Source: Agromyces intestinalis (GTDB lineage Bacteria; Actinomycetota; Actinomycetes; Actinomycetales; Microbacteriaceae). Taken from it: a stretch of 64,000 nucleotides of DNA. The notes under the pieces are model-generated. The model worked only from the letters and a program-made list of their open reading frames with translations. It did not search any database and was not told the origin of the DNA. The stretch is taken from assembly GCF_008365295.1 (NCBI RefSeq), contig NZ_CP043505.1, positions 1,178,001-1,242,000 of the forward strand, given 5' to 3'. Each line of letters starts with the position of its first letter. Positions within the stretch are counted from its first letter, which is position 1. Below, piece after piece: positions 1-9,046 of this stretch. A program made the translations under genes and the position numbers.

Positions 1-901
1 TCGAGAACTGCTCGCCCGCCTTGATCGCCTTGACCGAGTCGAGCTCGGCGTCCTGGCCCGAGATGATCGGCCAGCCGTCGCCGACCGTGTACCCGGCGTC
101 GGTGAGGGCCGAGATGATGCCGCGCGACAGGCCGTCGTAGGGCGAGAGCACCGCGTTGACCTGCGAGCCGTCGGAGTACGTCGAGGTGAGCAGGTTCTCC
201 ATGCGCTCCTGCGCGACCTCGCCGTCCCAGCGGAGGATGGCGGCCTGCTCGAAGTCGGTCTGACCCGACTTCACGACCAGGGTGCCCTCATCGATGTACG
301 GCTGCAGGGTGTCGATCGCGCCGTTCCAGAAGAACGTGGCGTTGTTGTCGTCGGGCGAACCGGCGAACAGCTCGATGTTGAAGGGCCCGGACGACGCGTC
401 GGCGGCGGGCTCGCCCTCGAGGTCGGTGAGGCCGAGGCCGTAGAGCAGGGAGGTCGCCTGCTGCACGCCGACGATGTAGTTGTCGAACGACGCGTAGAAG
501 TCGACATTCTCGGAGTCGCGGATGAGGCGGTCGTACGCGATGACCGGGATGTCGTTGTCGGCCGCCTGCTGCAGCACCTCGCTGAGCGTGGTGCCGTCGA
601 TCGAAGCGATGATCAGCGCCTCGGCACCCTTGGTGATCATGTTCTCGATCTGCGAGACCTGGGTGGGGATGTCGTCCTCGGCGTACTGCAGGTCGACCTT
701 GAAGCCCTGCGCCTCGAGCTGCTCCTTGACGGCGTCGCCGTCCTGGATCCAACGCTCCGACGACTTGGTGGGCATGGCGACGCCGATCAGGCCCCCGTCA
801 CCCTCGCCCTCGCCGCCGCCGCTGGTGCCCGAGCAGGCAGCCAGAGCGAGCATCGAGCCCGCGGCGATCGTGGCGAGGAGCACCTTCTTCGTGATCTTCA
901 C
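1..901 (-). CDS. chvE: ChvE-like sugar-binding lipoprotein, 3' part beyond the left edge
   Basis: Periplasmic-binding-protein-type receptor of an ABC monosaccharide importer, tethered outside the membrane. About 300 residues are visible; the C-terminus lies outside the window. The start is GTG at 901, with AAAGGA 6 nt upstream; an in-frame ATG at 928 exists but has no ribosome site. A signal peptide ([19 protein letters not shown]) ends in a lipobox with Cys23, followed by a Gly/Glu linker. The body closely matches the protein at 3657-4775, sharing [36 protein letters not shown] and SGQ(T)D, so both belong to the multiple-monosaccharide (ChvE) family. It lies 114 bp after araD in the same direction, which suggests arabinose uptake. 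The ATPase and permease genes would lie off the left edge. Confidence 0.9.
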   Translation of the reverse strand, partial: MKITKKVLLATIAAGSMLALAACSGTSGGGEGEGDGGLIGVAMPTKSSERWIQDGDAVKEQLEAQGFKVDLQYAEDDIPTQVSQIENMITKGAEALIIASIDGTTLSEVLQQAADNDIPVIAYDRLIRDSENVDFYASFDNYIVGVQQATSLLYGLGLTDLEGEPAADASSGPFNIELFAGSPDDNNATFFWNGAIDTLQPYIDEGTLVVKSGQTDFEQAAILRWDGEVAQERMENLLTSTYSDGSQVNAVLSPYDGLSRGIISALTDAGYTVGDGWPIISGQDAELDSVKAIKAGEQFS

Positions 902-1015
902 GATGTGTCCTTTCACTGTGTCAGTCATGGACGTCGTTGTCTCGGTGACAAGTCGGATGCGGCCGCGTCCATGCCGATCGCATCCCTCGCGTCCCCCGGG
1001 CGGGGTCGGCAAGTC

Positions 1016-1738
1016 TCAAGGGGTGTCGCGACGTGCGTCGCTCGCCTGTCCGTACACGTTCTGGTACCGGTCGTAGAGTCGGTCGATCGACTCCTGCGGA
1101 ATGGGGATGAGCTCGCCCTGCGAGCGGGCGAGGTGCACCGTGCGGGCGACGTCCTCGACCATGACGGCGGCCTTGACCGCGTCCTTCGCCGAGACGCCGA
1201 TCGTGAACGGACCGTGGTTCTGCATCAGCACTGCGCGCGAGCGATGCCCGCGGAGGGTCTCGACGATGCCCCGGCCGATCGAGTCGTCGCCGATGATCGC
1301 GAACGGCCCGATGGGGATCGGCCCGCCGAACTCGTCGGCCATGGCCGTGATCACGCAGGGGATCTCCTCGCCGCGCGCGGCCCAGGCGGTCGCGTACGTC
1401 GAGTGGGTGTGCACGACCCCGCCGACCTCGGGCATGTTGCGGTAGACGTACGCGTGGGCGGCGGTGTCGCTCGACGGCGAGCGCTCGGCGCCGGGCGTGC
1501 CCGGCACGACGTTGCCGTCGAGGTCGCAGAGGATCATGTTGTCGGGCGCGAGCTCGTCGTACGAGACACCCGACGGCTTGATCACGAACAGGTCCGCACC
1601 CGGCACCCGGCCCGACACGTTGCCGCCCGTCCAGACGACGAGCCCGTACCGCACGAGCTCGGCGTGCAGCTTCGCGACATCGGCGCGGGTGCGCGCGATC
1701 GCGACCTCGAGGCGGGCGGCGTCAGGGGCGGCGAGCAA
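1016..1738 (-). CDS. araD: L-ribulose-5-phosphate 4-epimerase
   Basis: Class II aldolase/epimerase of 240 residues that converts L-ribulose 5-phosphate to D-xylulose 5-phosphate in L-arabinose catabolism. Family motifs are GNVSGRV (phosphate binding), KPSGVSYDEL, the SSDTAAH acidic segment, the zinc-binding HTHSTYAT, and QNHGPFTIG near the C-terminus. I take TTG at 1738 as the start because AAGGAG lies 6 nt upstream. An in-frame ATG at 1783 would force translation through the operator palindrome at 1769-1786 and is rejected. The gene follows a LacI repressor and precedes the sugar-binding lipoprotein, so repression by that LacI is likely. Confidence 0.92.
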   Translation of the reverse strand: MLAAPDAARLEVAIARTRADVAKLHAELVRYGLVVWTGGNVSGRVPGADLFVIKPSGVSYDELAPDNMILCDLDGNVVPGTPGAERSPSSDTAAHAYVYRNMPEVGGVVHTHSTYATAWAARGEEIPCVITAMADEFGGPIPIGPFAIIGDDSIGRGIVETLRGHRSRAVLMQNHGPFTIGVSAKDAVKAAVMVEDVARTVHLARSQGELIPIPQESIDRLYDRYQNVYGQASDARRDTP

Positions 1739-1768
1739 TGGGGACTCCTTCGTCACGGATGGCGGTTC

Positions 1769-1786
1769 AATGTGACCGGTCACATT
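1769..1786. promoter_or_regulatory. LacI-type operator before araD
   Basis: Perfect 18-bp palindrome AATGTGACCGGTCACATT, 30 bp upstream of the araD start. The same half-sites recur at 2965-2981 beside the LacI gene, which is good evidence for an operator of the repressor encoded at 1896-2912. No protein-binding evidence is available from sequence alone. Confidence 0.75.
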
Positions 1787-1895
1787 CAGACCGCTATCGT
1801 AACCGGACGATCGCAGGGTCTGTCAATCCGGTCGGGTCACGGCTTGGTAACGCGCGGATGCCTCGCGGCGCGCCGAGCCGCGCGCCCTCCGCCGT

Positions 1896-2912
1896 TCAGA
1901 ACGCGGGGAACGACGTGCTCGAGCGCACGATGAGCTCGGGCGAGATGGTCGCCGCGACGCCCTCGAGATTCGGGTCGAGGTCGCCCAGCAGCACGGCGAC
2001 GCAGCGGCGGCCGAGTTCGGCGAAGTCCTGCCGCACGGTGGTCAGCGGCGGCCAGAAGTGCGCCGCGTCGGGGATGTCGTCGAACCCGACGATCGACAGG
2101 TCGCGTGGAATGTCGAGACCGGCCTCGCGCGCGGCGTGCATGACGCCGAGCGCCATCTGGTCGTTCGACGCGAACACCGCCGTGAAGTCGCGAACCGTCA
2201 GCAGCTCACGCCCCGCGTGGTACCCGAACGCCGCCGACCAGTCGCCGAGGATGGGCGCCGTCATCGGCACGTCGTGCGCGCCCATCTCGTCGAGGAATCC
2301 GCGCATCCGCGCCTCGGCCTCCATCCAGTCCTGCGGACCGGCGAGGTGGTAGATGTGCCGGTGCCCGAGTTCGATCAGGTGCCTGGTGGCCAGCCGCGCG
2401 CCCTCGATCTGGTCGACCGAGATGGCGCGGTCGGGGTCGCCGCTGGTCTGCAGCGCGACGTAGGGCACCTCGATCCGCATGCGTGCGAGCGTGCGGAACA
2501 CGCGCGCCTGCGGGGCGATGACGACGAGCCCCTCGACGCCCTGCGCGGCGAGGTGCGCGAGCGCCGCCGAGATCGAGTCGGAGTCGGGCGATTCGATGCT
2601 CGCCGTGCTGACCCAGTAGCCCGCATTGCGGGCGGCCGCGTCGATCGCGGCGATCGCCGACGCCGGGCCGTACTGCGTGGTGGCGGACGAGAGGATGCCG
2701 ATGGTACGCGACCGGCTGGTCGACAGGGCGCGCGCGGCGCGGTTGGGCGTGTATTGCAGTTCGGCCATCACATCGAGCACGCGCTGCTTCGTCGCCGGGC
2801 GGATGCTCGGGTGGTGGTTGAGCACCCGGCTCACGGTCTGATGCGAGACCCCCGCGAGGCGCGCGACATCGCGGATGCTGGGGGCACGGCCCCGCGTGGC
2901 TTCCTCGGACAC
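1896..2912 (-). CDS. LacI-family repressor, probably of the arabinose genes
   Basis: A 338-residue repressor. The N-terminal helix-turn-helix is SIRDVARLAGVSHQTVSRVL (about residues 12-31), followed by the hinge helix (ALSTSRSRTIGIL region) and a periplasmic-binding-protein-like effector domain with the usual VFASNDQMALG and SIVGFDDIPDA motifs. The start is GTG at 2912, preceded by GAGGAAC. It is clearly paralogous to the LacI at 7889-8884. It is transcribed towards araD and divergently from the gene at 3009. Operator palindromes lie on both sides, so it probably represses itself, araD and the divergent gene. The inducer is inferred from araD, not shown. Confidence 0.9.
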   Translation of the reverse strand: MSEEATRGRAPSIRDVARLAGVSHQTVSRVLNHHPSIRPATKQRVLDVMAELQYTPNRAARALSTSRSRTIGILSSATTQYGPASAIAAIDAAARNAGYWVSTASIESPDSDSISAALAHLAAQGVEGLVVIAPQARVFRTLARMRIEVPYVALQTSGDPDRAISVDQIEGARLATRHLIELGHRHIYHLAGPQDWMEAEARMRGFLDEMGAHDVPMTAPILGDWSAAFGYHAGRELLTVRDFTAVFASNDQMALGVMHAAREAGLDIPRDLSIVGFDDIPDAAHFWPPLTTVRQDFAELGRRCVAVLLGDLDPNLEGVAATISPELIVRSSTSFPAF

Positions 2913-2963
2913 CGTTCCTCGCTCCGGACGTGCTCGATCACATCGTCAGCACCAGTATGCCCC

Positions 2964-2997
2964 GAATGTGACGGTCACATTCATGACGGTCACATCC
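2964..2997. promoter_or_regulatory. Tandem LacI operator sites between divergent genes
   Basis: GAATGTGACGGTCACATTC (2964-2982) is a palindrome with one central base. It is followed directly by a second, shorter site containing TGACGGTCACAT (2984-2995). Both repeat the half-site seen at 1769-1786, but the half-sites are one base closer here. They sit between the divergent starts at 2912 and 3009 and probably control both genes. Confidence 0.65.
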
Positions 2998-3008
2998 ATA
3001 ATGGGGGG

Positions 3009-3548
3009 ATGAGCGACTACATGCGCTTCCTGCCGCTCTCCTGGAAGGAGCGCGTCGACGAGTCCGGAGTGCACTCCGACCGTCGCATCGAGTACGCCGA
3101 AGTGCTCGAACAGGCGGCGCTCATCGCCGATCGGCTGCCCGAGCCCGGTGTCGCGATCGGCGACGTCGATCGGCTGCGCGCTCGCGGCGCACCCGATACC
3201 GCCGGCGCGGAGCTGCCCGACCGGCTGCGCGCGCTGGCCGCGGACGCCAGGAACGGACGCAAGGTACCGGTGCGCTTCCTGGCCCGAGCCGTGCTGCTGT
3301 ACCTCGACCTCGCGCGCGAGGTCGGCGAGCCGGCGCGGCTCGCCCCGCTCACGAGCGGTGCGGTATCGCTCTACCTCGCCACCGCGGCGCCGACCGAGAT
3401 CCGAGCCGTCATCCGCGAACACGCGCTGCGCGCCACCGACGCCGGCTGGGAATTCGGCCGCGGCAGCGTACTCGAGGCCACCGCCGTCGAACTGGTCGAA
3501 TTCCTCGGCGGGCGCAGCCTCACTCCCCCGCGCCGCGCCGCGAACTGA
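3009..3548 (+). CDS. Hypothetical protein divergent from the arabinose-type repressor
   Basis: A 179-residue soluble protein that I do not recognise. It opens with MSDYMRFLPLSWKERVDESG, has no signal peptide or membrane segment, and looks mostly helical and Arg/Ala/Glu-rich. The ATG at 3009 is preceded only by a run of G (GGGGGG), so the ribosome site is poor and the true start is moderately certain. It begins just 12 bp after the tandem LacI operators, so it probably belongs to the same regulon. A strong bidirectional terminator follows at 3604-3636. A role in arabinose metabolism is inferred from location only. Confidence 0.65.
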   Translation: MSDYMRFLPLSWKERVDESGVHSDRRIEYAEVLEQAALIADRLPEPGVAIGDVDRLRARGAPDTAGAELPDRLRALAADARNGRKVPVRFLARAVLLYLDLAREVGEPARLAPLTSGAVSLYLATAAPTEIRAVIREHALRATDAGWEFGRGSVLEATAVELVEFLGGRSLTPPRRAAN

Positions 3549-3603
3549 CGCCTGGCCCGAAGCATCCGGCCCGAAGCATCCGGCCCGCCCGCCCCACGCC
3601 GAA

Positions 3604-3636
3604 GCGGCCCCCGCTCCGAACCGGAGCGGGGGCCGC
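3604..3636. terminator. Bidirectional terminator
   Basis: Perfect 14-bp stem GCGGCCCCCGCTCC (3604-3617) with its complement (3623-3636) and a 5-nt loop. It lies between two convergent genes that end at 3548 and 3657. Confidence 0.85.
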
Positions 3637-3656
3637 CGTCGCGATCGCGCTGCTGC

Positions 3657-4775
3657 TTACTGCGCGGCGTTGACGATCTCGAGGAGGTTCGGGTTGTTGG
3701 CGTACGCCTCGGCCGCGTTCTCCTTGGTCACGATGACCGGAGCGAGCAGGTACGCAGGGACGACCTTCACACCGTTGTCGTACTGCTCGGTGTCGTTGAC
3801 GTCGACCTCTTCGCCCGCCTGGAGCTGCTGGATCATCCTGATGGTCTGCTCGACCAGGAGCGTGGTGTCCTTGTTGATGGTCGAGAACTGCTCACCGGCC
3901 ATGATCGACTTGACCGACTCGACCTCGGAGTCCTGACCGGTCACCGTGATCGTCGCGATGTCCTTGCCGGCCTGCTTAGCCGACGTGATGATCGCGCGAG
4001 CGAGGGTGTCGTTCGGCGAGAGGACGCCGTCGATGTTCTTGTCGCCGTAGTTCGCGGCGAGCAGCGAGTCCATGCGGCTCTGGGCGTTCTCGGCCTTCCA
4101 ACCCTGGGTCGCGGTCTGCTGGATGTCGGTCTGGCCCGACACCACGACCAGCGTGCCGTCGTCGATCTTCGGCTGCAGCACGTCCATGGCGCCGTTGAAG
4201 AAGACCGCCGAGTTCGCGTCGTCGGGCGAGCCCGAGAACAGCTCGATGTTCCACGGAGCGGCGTGGCCCGAGCGCTGCTCGAGGCCCTGCAGGAGCGCCT
4301 CGCCCTGAAGCTGGCCGACCTTGAAGTTGTCGAACGCGACGTAGAAGTCGACGTTCGGCGTGTTCTCGATCAGGCGGTCGTAGGCGATGATCGTGACGCC
4401 GGCGTCGGCAGCCTGCTGGAGCTGCGTGCCGAGCTGCTTGCCGTCCTTCGCGCCGATGACGATGACCTTGGCGCCGTTGGTGACCATGGCCGAGATCTGG
4501 TTCTGCTGCTCGGCGACGGTGTTCGACGCGGGTGCGTACTGCACGTCGGGGGTGAAGCCGGCCGCCTTCAGGCCGTCCTCGAACAGGCCGCCCGCGAGCA
4601 CCCAGTTCTCCGAGGTCTTGTCGGGCAGGGCCACGCCGATCGTGGCGTCGGCTGCGAAGCCCGCGGCCTCGGTCGCGTCGCCGCCGTCGGTGCCACCGCG
4701 CTCCGAGGAGCAGCCGGTCAGCGCGAGGGCCGCGGCCGCCGCGACAGCGGTCGCTGCCAAAGCGATTCTCTTCAT
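3657..4775 (-). CDS. chvE: ChvE-like multiple-monosaccharide-binding lipoprotein
   Basis: Substrate-binding lipoprotein of 372 residues. The signal peptide ends at a lipobox (ALTGCSS, Cys22) and is followed by a Gly/Asp/Thr linker and a type I periplasmic-binding fold. Typical pieces include IGVALPDKTSENW, IAYDRLIENTPNVDFYVAFDN, ELFSGSPDDANS, VLSPNDTLARAI and TVTGQDSEVESV. It is the last gene of the ATPase-permease-binding-protein operon running from 7744 to 3657, separated from the permease by 66 bp. It is paralogous to the gene cut by the left edge. The family binds several aldoses; the actual sugar is not evident. Confidence 0.93.
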   Translation of the reverse strand: MKRIALAATAVAAAAALALTGCSSERGGTDGGDATEAAGFAADATIGVALPDKTSENWVLAGGLFEDGLKAAGFTPDVQYAPASNTVAEQQNQISAMVTNGAKVIVIGAKDGKQLGTQLQQAADAGVTIIAYDRLIENTPNVDFYVAFDNFKVGQLQGEALLQGLEQRSGHAAPWNIELFSGSPDDANSAVFFNGAMDVLQPKIDDGTLVVVSGQTDIQQTATQGWKAENAQSRMDSLLAANYGDKNIDGVLSPNDTLARAIITSAKQAGKDIATITVTGQDSEVESVKSIMAGEQFSTINKDTTLLVEQTIRMIQQLQAGEEVDVNDTEQYDNGVKVVPAYLLAPVIVTKENAAEAYANNPNLLEIVNAAQ

Positions 4776-4841
4776 TGATCAGTCACTTTCTCTTGGTTGT
4801 GAGATGAGGCCGGATGCTCCGGCCCGAACGCGTCACGCGAA

Positions 4842-6200
4842 TCACTGCCGCGTGAGGTCGGCCGGCTGGCTCGTCTCGTTGGTCCCGGCCGACGGCACGA
4901 CGGCGGGAGGTACTGGGGCCTCTGCGCGCGCCGCGCGGCGCGCCGACCAGATGCCGAGGATGGAGGCCCGGCCGCCGCGCTTGCTCAGCACGTCGACCGC
5001 GACCGCGATGAGCAGCACGAGGCCCTTGATGATCGACACCAGGTCGGCGCCGACGCCGAGCAGCTGCAGGCCGTTGTTCAGGAACGCCATCACGAGGCCA
5101 CCGATGATCGAGCCGATCACGGTGCCGATACCACCCGAGACCGCCGCGCCACCGATGAAGACGGCGGCGATGGCGTCGAGCTCCCAGCCGTTGCCGTCCT
5201 GCGGGCCCGACGCGGTCGAACGGGCGACGAAGATCATGCCGGCCAGCGCGGCCAGCACCGACATGTTCATCATCACGAAGAAGTCGACCCGGCGGTCCTT
5301 CACGCCCGACAGCGACGCGGCGAGGCGGTTGCCGCCGACCGCGTAGATGTGACGGCCGAAGACGGTGTTGTTCGTCACGAACGAGTAGATGATGACGAGC
5401 ACGACGAGGATGATGCCCGAGATCGGGAAGCTCGTGCCGGGGCGGCCGGTCGCGAACAGCCACGCGGCCCACAGGATCACGCCGGCGAGCAGCACGACCT
5501 TGAGGACGCTCACCCAAGCGGGAGCCATGTCGCCGCCGGTGCGCTTCTGCTGCGCACGCACGCGGAGTTCGTTCCAGATGATCCAGCCTGCGCCCAGGAC
5601 GCCGAGCAGCATGGTGAGCACGTTGAACGGCAGCGGGATGGGCAGCTCGGGCAGGTAACCGGCACCGATGAAGGTGAACTCCTGCGGCACGGGCGTCGTG
5701 GTCGACTGGCCGATCCACTGGTTGCCGCCACGGAAGATGAGCATGCCGGCCAGCGTCACGATGAACGCCGGTACCCCGACATAGGCGACCCAGAAGCCCT
5801 GCCAGGCGCCGATCAGCGCGCCGACGACGAGGCCGAGCACGATCGCGAGCGGCCACGGCACGCTCCACTCGTTCATCGCCTTGGCCACCACGATGCCCGT
5901 GAACGCGGCCACCGAACCGACCGACAGGTCGATGTGCCCCATGATGATGACCATCACCATGCCGATCGCGAGGATCAGGATGTAGGAGTACTGATTGACG
6001 ACGTTGATCAGGTTCGTCGACGAGAGCGTCAGGCCCTGGCCCTTGTAGATGTACGTCAGCACCTGGAACAGCACGATGATGACGATGAGGCTGCCGAGGA
6101 TGCCGAACTGACGAGCACTCGACTGGCCGCCGCCGAACATCTTGCGGATGTCGGAGAGGCCGCCGCTCTTCTTCTCGGTGGGGGCGCTGGGGCTGGTCAT
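4842..6200 (-). CDS. mmsB: Monosaccharide ABC transporter permease (GguB/MmsB type)
   Basis: Inner-membrane permease of 452 residues, longer than RbsC (~320) as is usual for the GguB group. It has about ten hydrophobic segments, a conserved [15 protein letters not shown] loop after the second or third segment, an extended region (about residues 145-240) between membrane segments, and [12 protein letters not shown] plus [15 protein letters not shown] near the C-terminal half. Its ATG overlaps the ATPase stop by 4 nt, which indicates translational coupling. It works with the ATPase at 6197-7744 and the binding protein at 3657-4775. Confidence 0.93.
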   Translation of the reverse strand: MTSPSAPTEKKSGGLSDIRKMFGGGQSSARQFGILGSLIVIIVLFQVLTYIYKGQGLTLSSTNLINVVNQYSYILILAIGMVMVIIMGHIDLSVGSVAAFTGIVVAKAMNEWSVPWPLAIVLGLVVGALIGAWQGFWVAYVGVPAFIVTLAGMLIFRGGNQWIGQSTTTPVPQEFTFIGAGYLPELPIPLPFNVLTMLLGVLGAGWIIWNELRVRAQQKRTGGDMAPAWVSVLKVVLLAGVILWAAWLFATGRPGTSFPISGIILVVLVIIYSFVTNNTVFGRHIYAVGGNRLAASLSGVKDRRVDFFVMMNMSVLAALAGMIFVARSTASGPQDGNGWELDAIAAVFIGGAAVSGGIGTVIGSIIGGLVMAFLNNGLQLLGVGADLVSIIKGLVLLIAVAVDVLSKRGGRASILGIWSARRAARAEAPVPPAVVPSAGTNETSQPADLTRQ

Positions 6201-7744
6201 GCGTTCGCCTTCTTCTTCGCGGAGGTCATGCTGCGCATGAGGTTCTCCGGGGTCGCTTCGGATGCGGGGATGTCATCGGTGATCTGGCCTTCGAACACCG
6301 TGTAGATGCGGTCGGCGATGCCGAGCAGCTCGGGCAGCTCGCTGGAGATGAGGATGACGCCCTTCCCCTGTGCGGCCAGCTGCTGGATGATCGTGTAGAT
6401 CTCGTATTTCGCGCCCACATCGATGCCGCGGGTGGGCTCGTCGAGGATCAGCAGGTCGGGGTCGGTGAACATCCACTTGGCCAGCACGACCTTCTGCTGG
6501 TTGCCGCCGGACAGCTTCGAGACGCCGGCCTCGACGGTCGGGGTCTTGATGCGCAGGCGCTTGCGGTAGTCCTCGGCGATGCCGTGCTCCCGCGAATTGT
6601 CGATGACGCCGCGCTTGGCGATCTTCGACAGCTTCGCCGAGACGATCGAGCGCTTGATCGAGTCGAGCAGGTTGAGGCCGAGCACCTTGCGGTCCTCGCT
6701 CACGTACGCAAGGCCGTGGTCGATGGCCGACTCGACGTCCTTCAGCACGATCTCCTGGCCGTCCTTGACGATCGTGCCCGACAGGTAGGTGCCGTACGAG
6801 CGACCGAAGAGGCTCATCGCCAGCTCCGTGCGCCCGGCACCCATCAGCCCCGCGAGGCCGACGATCTCGCCGCGCCGGACGGTGAGGTTCGAGCCCTTCG
6901 CGACGAGCCGTTCGGGTACCTGCGGGTGCTGGACCGTCCAGTCCTTGACCTCGAAGAACACCTCGCCGATCTTCGGCGTCCGGTCGGGGAAGCGGCTCTC
7001 GAGCGAACGGCCGACCATGCCGCGGATGATGCGGTCTTCATCGACCCCGCCGGCGGCGACGTCGAGGGTCTCGATGGTCTGGCCGTCGCGGATGATGGTG
7101 ATCGAGTCGGCGATCTGCTCGATCTCGTTGAGCTTGTGGCTGATCATGATCGACGTGATGCCCTTGGCCTTCAGGCCGAGGATCAGGTCGAGCAGATGCT
7201 GCGAGTCGTCTTCGTTGAGGGCCGCGGTCGGCTCGTCGAGGATGAGCAGCTTCACGTTCTTCGCGAGCGCCTTGGCGATCTCGACGAGCTGCTGCTTGCC
7301 GACGCCGAGGTGCTTGATCTTCGTGTCGGGGTTCTCGCGCAGGCCGACGCGCGCGAGCAGTTGGATCGCCTCGCGCTTGGCCTCGACCCAGTCGATGCGG
7401 CCGGCGCGCTCGATCTCGTTGCCGAGGAAGATGTTCTCGGTGATCGACAGCTCGGGGATGAGCGCGAGCTCCTGGTGGATGATCGCGATGCCGGCGCGCT
7501 CGGAGGCGCGGATGTCCTTGAACTCGACGATGTCGCCCTGGAACCAGATCTCACCGGTGTAGGTGCCGTGCGGGTAGACGCCCGAGAGCACCTTCATGAG
7601 CGTCGACTTGCCCGCGCCGTTCTCGCCGCAGATGGCGTGGACCTCTCCGGCGCGCACGGTGATCGAGACGTCGGAGAGTGCCTTGACCCCGGGGAACTCC
7701 TTGGTGATGGAGCGCATCTCGAGAATCGCGGGCGTGTCGTTCAC
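6197..7744 (-). CDS. mmsA: Monosaccharide ABC transporter ATPase with two ABC domains (GguA/MmsA type)
   Basis: Cytoplasmic ATPase of 515 residues. The N-terminal ABC domain has Walker [10 protein letters not shown], a signature-like [15 protein letters not shown] and Walker B LLILDEPT. The C-terminal ABC domain has the degenerate [10 protein letters not shown], signature [15 protein letters not shown] and [18 protein letters not shown]. This pattern is typical of RbsA-like CUT2 ATPases. I choose GTG at 7744, preceded by GAGG, over an in-frame ATG at 7852. The longer form adds 36 unconserved residues and reads through the operator at 7819-7832. It is the first gene of the operon, downstream of the LacI gene at 7889. 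Confidence 0.93.
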   Translation of the reverse strand: MNDTPAILEMRSITKEFPGVKALSDVSITVRAGEVHAICGENGAGKSTLMKVLSGVYPHGTYTGEIWFQGDIVEFKDIRASERAGIAIIHQELALIPELSITENIFLGNEIERAGRIDWVEAKREAIQLLARVGLRENPDTKIKHLGVGKQQLVEIAKALAKNVKLLILDEPTAALNEDDSQHLLDLILGLKAKGITSIMISHKLNEIEQIADSITIIRDGQTIETLDVAAGGVDEDRIIRGMVGRSLESRFPDRTPKIGEVFFEVKDWTVQHPQVPERLVAKGSNLTVRRGEIVGLAGLMGAGRTELAMSLFGRSYGTYLSGTIVKDGQEIVLKDVESAIDHGLAYVSEDRKVLGLNLLDSIKRSIVSAKLSKIAKRGVIDNSREHGIAEDYRKRLRIKTPTVEAGVSKLSGGNQQKVVLAKWMFTDPDLLILDEPTRGIDVGAKYEIYTIIQQLAAQGKGVILISSELPELLGIADRIYTVFEGQITDDIPASEATPENLMRSMTSAKKKANA

Positions 7745-7818
7745 AGTGACCTCGCTGTCGATGATCGTGCAGGCGGTGGTGATTGGGCGGTGCTGCCGGA
7801 GTGCGGCTGCGATGTTCG

Positions 7819-7832
7819 TGTTAACGTTCACA
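7819..7832. promoter_or_regulatory. LacI-type operator before the mmsA operon
   Basis: TGTTAACGTTCACA is a 14-bp near-palindrome with one mismatched pair, about 75 bp upstream of the ATPase start. A related site lies before the LacI gene at 8925-8942. It is probably the operator for the repressor at 7889-8884. Confidence 0.65.
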
Positions 7833-7888
7833 TCGCGCGTGCCATCATGCATCTCAGCACGACACGTGTCAAGTCGGCACGACGGCGG

Positions 7889-8884
7889 CTAAGTTGCGAG
7901 CGGCGGCGCAGCGGACGCGCGCACCACGAGCCGGTGCGCGACCTCGTGCTCCGACGCCTCCGAGGTGCCGTGCATCTCGTCGAGCAGCAGCGCGACCGCC
8001 CTGCGGCCGAGCGCTTGGAAATCCTGGTGCACCGTGGTGAGCGGCGGCCAGACGTGCGGAGCGAGCGGGATGTCGTCGAAGCCGACCACGCTGACCGCGC
8101 GCGGCACGTCGAGCCCGGCGTCTCGGAAGCCGTGCATGAGCCCGATCGCCATCACGTCGTTCGCCGCGAACACCGCCGTGAAATCACGTCGCCTCGCCAG
8201 TTCGCGGCCCGCGTAGTACCCGAACTCGGCGGTCCAGTCGCCGAGCACCGGCGGATGGGTGCGCAGGTCGGCGTCGGAGATCGCGTCGAGGAACCCGCGC
8301 ATCCGGCTGTCGGCCTCGATCCAGTCCTGGGCGCCGGCGACGTGCACGATCTCGCGGTGTCCGAGCGTGATCAGATGCTCGGTCGCGAGTCGGGCGCCAT
8401 GCATCTGATGCGTCGAGGTCTCGGTGCGCAGTTCGCCGGGCTCGGACTGCAGGCTGACGAAGGGCAGGCCGACCCTGAGGTCGCTGAGCACGTCGAACAC
8501 CCGCACCTGCGGCGCGATGACGACGAGCCCCTCGATCGCCTGCTCGAGCAGGTGGTCGACGGCTTCGACGAGCGCTTCGGGCGAACCGTCGGCGAGGTTC
8601 GCGGTGTTGACGAGGTATCCGGCCTCGCGAGCCGCCTCCTCGATCGCGGCGACCGACGACGACGGCCCGTACTCGCCGCGAGTGCCGAGCAGCACGCCGA
8701 TCGTGCGGGAACGACTCGTGACCAGGGCGCGCGCGGCGCGATTCGGCCGGTACTGCAGCGCCTCCATCGCGTCGAGGACGCGCTGGCGGGTCTCGGGTCG
8801 CAGGCTCGGGTGCTCGTTGATGACGCGAGAGACCGTCTGATGCGACACGTTGGCGAGCCGCGCCACATCTCGCATGCTCGGCAT
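7889..8884 (-). CDS. LacI-family repressor of the second monosaccharide importer
   Basis: A 331-residue repressor with N-terminal helix-turn-helix SMRDVARLANVSHQTVSRVI (residues 3-22), hinge region RAARALVTSRSRTIGVL, and an effector domain with VFAANDVMAIGLMHG and SVVGFDDIPLAPHVWPPLTTV. It closely resembles the LacI at 1896-2912, so the two importers and their repressors probably arose by duplication. It lies directly upstream of, and in the same direction as, the mmsA operon. Sites resembling TGTTnACGTTCACA lie before both, which suggests autoregulation plus control of the importer. Confidence 0.9.
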   Translation of the reverse strand: MPSMRDVARLANVSHQTVSRVINEHPSLRPETRQRVLDAMEALQYRPNRAARALVTSRSRTIGVLLGTRGEYGPSSSVAAIEEAAREAGYLVNTANLADGSPEALVEAVDHLLEQAIEGLVVIAPQVRVFDVLSDLRVGLPFVSLQSEPGELRTETSTHQMHGARLATEHLITLGHREIVHVAGAQDWIEADSRMRGFLDAISDADLRTHPPVLGDWTAEFGYYAGRELARRRDFTAVFAANDVMAIGLMHGFRDAGLDVPRAVSVVGFDDIPLAPHVWPPLTTVHQDFQALGRRAVALLLDEMHGTSEASEHEVAHRLVVRASAAPPLAT

Positions 8885-8924
8885 GCGCCCTCCGTCCGTG
8901 GCCGGCTTCGCGACCGGTTCGCTG

Positions 8925-8942
8925 CATGTTCACGTTCACATG
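8925..8942. promoter_or_regulatory. Operator-like site before the second LacI gene
   Basis: CATGTTCACGTTCACATG is an imperfect 18-bp palindrome sharing TGTTnACGTTCACA with the site at 7819-7832. It lies 41 bp upstream of the LacI start. The remainder of 8943-9046 shows no gene. Confidence 0.55.
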
Positions 8943-9046
8943 CGATGGCACTCCATTATGCACACACACCGCGAGCCGCATCCCGACGGGGTCGGATGCG
9001 GTGGCACCTCGGGGCGGGAACGCGCTGCGGCAACCCGTGTGACGAG

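Noticed and set aside
7745-7852. N-terminal extension of the mmsA ATPase to ATG 7852
   Set aside because: The extension has no similarity to RbsA-like proteins and includes the operator at 7819-7832; GTG 7744 has its own ribosome site.
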